In this document: piece after piece, positions 5,503 through 5,560 of the stretch | Layout of the letters: every line of letters begins with the position of its first letter | How positions within the stretch are numbered: the stretch's first letter is position 1 | Source of the DNA: Candidatus Sediminicultor secundus | GTDB taxonomy: Bacteria > Atribacterota > JS1 > SB-45 > 34-128 | NCBI GenBank assembly: GCA_002849045.2 | Contig: NCRO01000185.1 | Location: 1-5,560 of the forward strand | Direction of reading: 5' to 3' | Length of the DNA: 5,560 nucleotides | Translations under genes and position numbers: made by a program | Notes under the pieces: model-generated | The model's input: the letters and a program-made list of their open reading frames with translations, nothing else | The model's database searches: none | Told to the model about the DNA's origin: nothing

Positions 5503-5560
5503 AGTTAATAGAACAATAAGTATTGCAATTAGAGAAAAATTAATTGAACTTTCCAAAAAA
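5468..5560 (+). CDS. Open frame running off the window, likely continuation of the preceding gene
   Basis: In the +1 frame after the A7 tract the sequence reads VKKETTEDLNSRVNRTISIA and then IREKLIELSKK, without a stop to the last base. It has the look of an amphipathic helical segment. There is no ATG or GTG start with a ribosome binding site; TTG 5492 is possible but poorly supported. Removing one A from 5470-5476 fuses it to the preceding gene as TQNRKKETTEDLN. It is too short to assign a family. Confidence 0.35.

Noticed and set aside
5374..5556. Minus-strand 60-codon frame
   Set aside because: Overlaps both coding-looking + frames; composition is explained as their complement.
1..5560. 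CRISPR array, tRNA, rRNA, phage integrase or toxin-antitoxin pair
   Set aside because: No regularly spaced repeats, no tRNA- or rRNA-like sequence, no integrase motifs, and neither small gene is recognisable as a toxin or antitoxin.

Overview
This AT-rich window looks like a stretch of accessory, defence-island-type DNA from a low-GC Gram-positive bacterium. That call rests on strong AGGAGG/AAGGAG ribosome binding sites, a GTG start and REP-like GACACC repeats of the kind seen with clostridial REP-associated transposases. The lineage is inference. Every gene I can support is on the + strand. The first ~53 bases are not genomic: they closely match the Illumina Nextera (Tn5) read-1 adapter, so the window begins at an untrimmed contig end.

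Layout. (1) 52-1467 is a 5'-truncated gene. Its C-terminal part carries a PD-(D/E)xK nuclease motif with a RecB-like QxxxY, and its N-terminal region belongs to a family I do not recognise by name. (2) 1468-1800 has no intact gene. It holds a REP-like repeat, a C-terminal remnant of what is probably a REP-associated tyrosine transposase (RAYT) ending in GRPRK, and the ribosome binding site of the next gene. (3) 1801-4425 is a GmrSD-type (DUF262 + DUF1524) type IV restriction gene followed by two tandem DUF4268 domains, about 874 residues if read through. It is split into three reading frames by two one-base shifts, both at the identical decamer ATTTTTTGGA. (4) About 4430-4500 holds a second REP-like copy in the same orientation, which could also form a weak terminator. 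(5) 4566-4946 and 5128-5502 are two short genes of unknown function. Both show signs of damaged frames: a ribosome binding site with no start codon at 4511-4523, an open out-of-frame tail at 4904-5068, and an A7 tract at 5470-5476 that separates the last gene from a well-formed frame running off the window.

Taken together, a PD-(D/E)xK protein and a modification-dependent restriction enzyme lie in tandem, separated and followed by REP-like debris. Either the island is decaying, or the assembly has homopolymer indels, or the two identical slippery decamers in the GmrSD gene serve some recoding or phase-switching role. The sequence alone cannot separate these. The -1 event at 1962-1968 fits a canonical slippery heptamer exactly; the second site needs +1 and does not.
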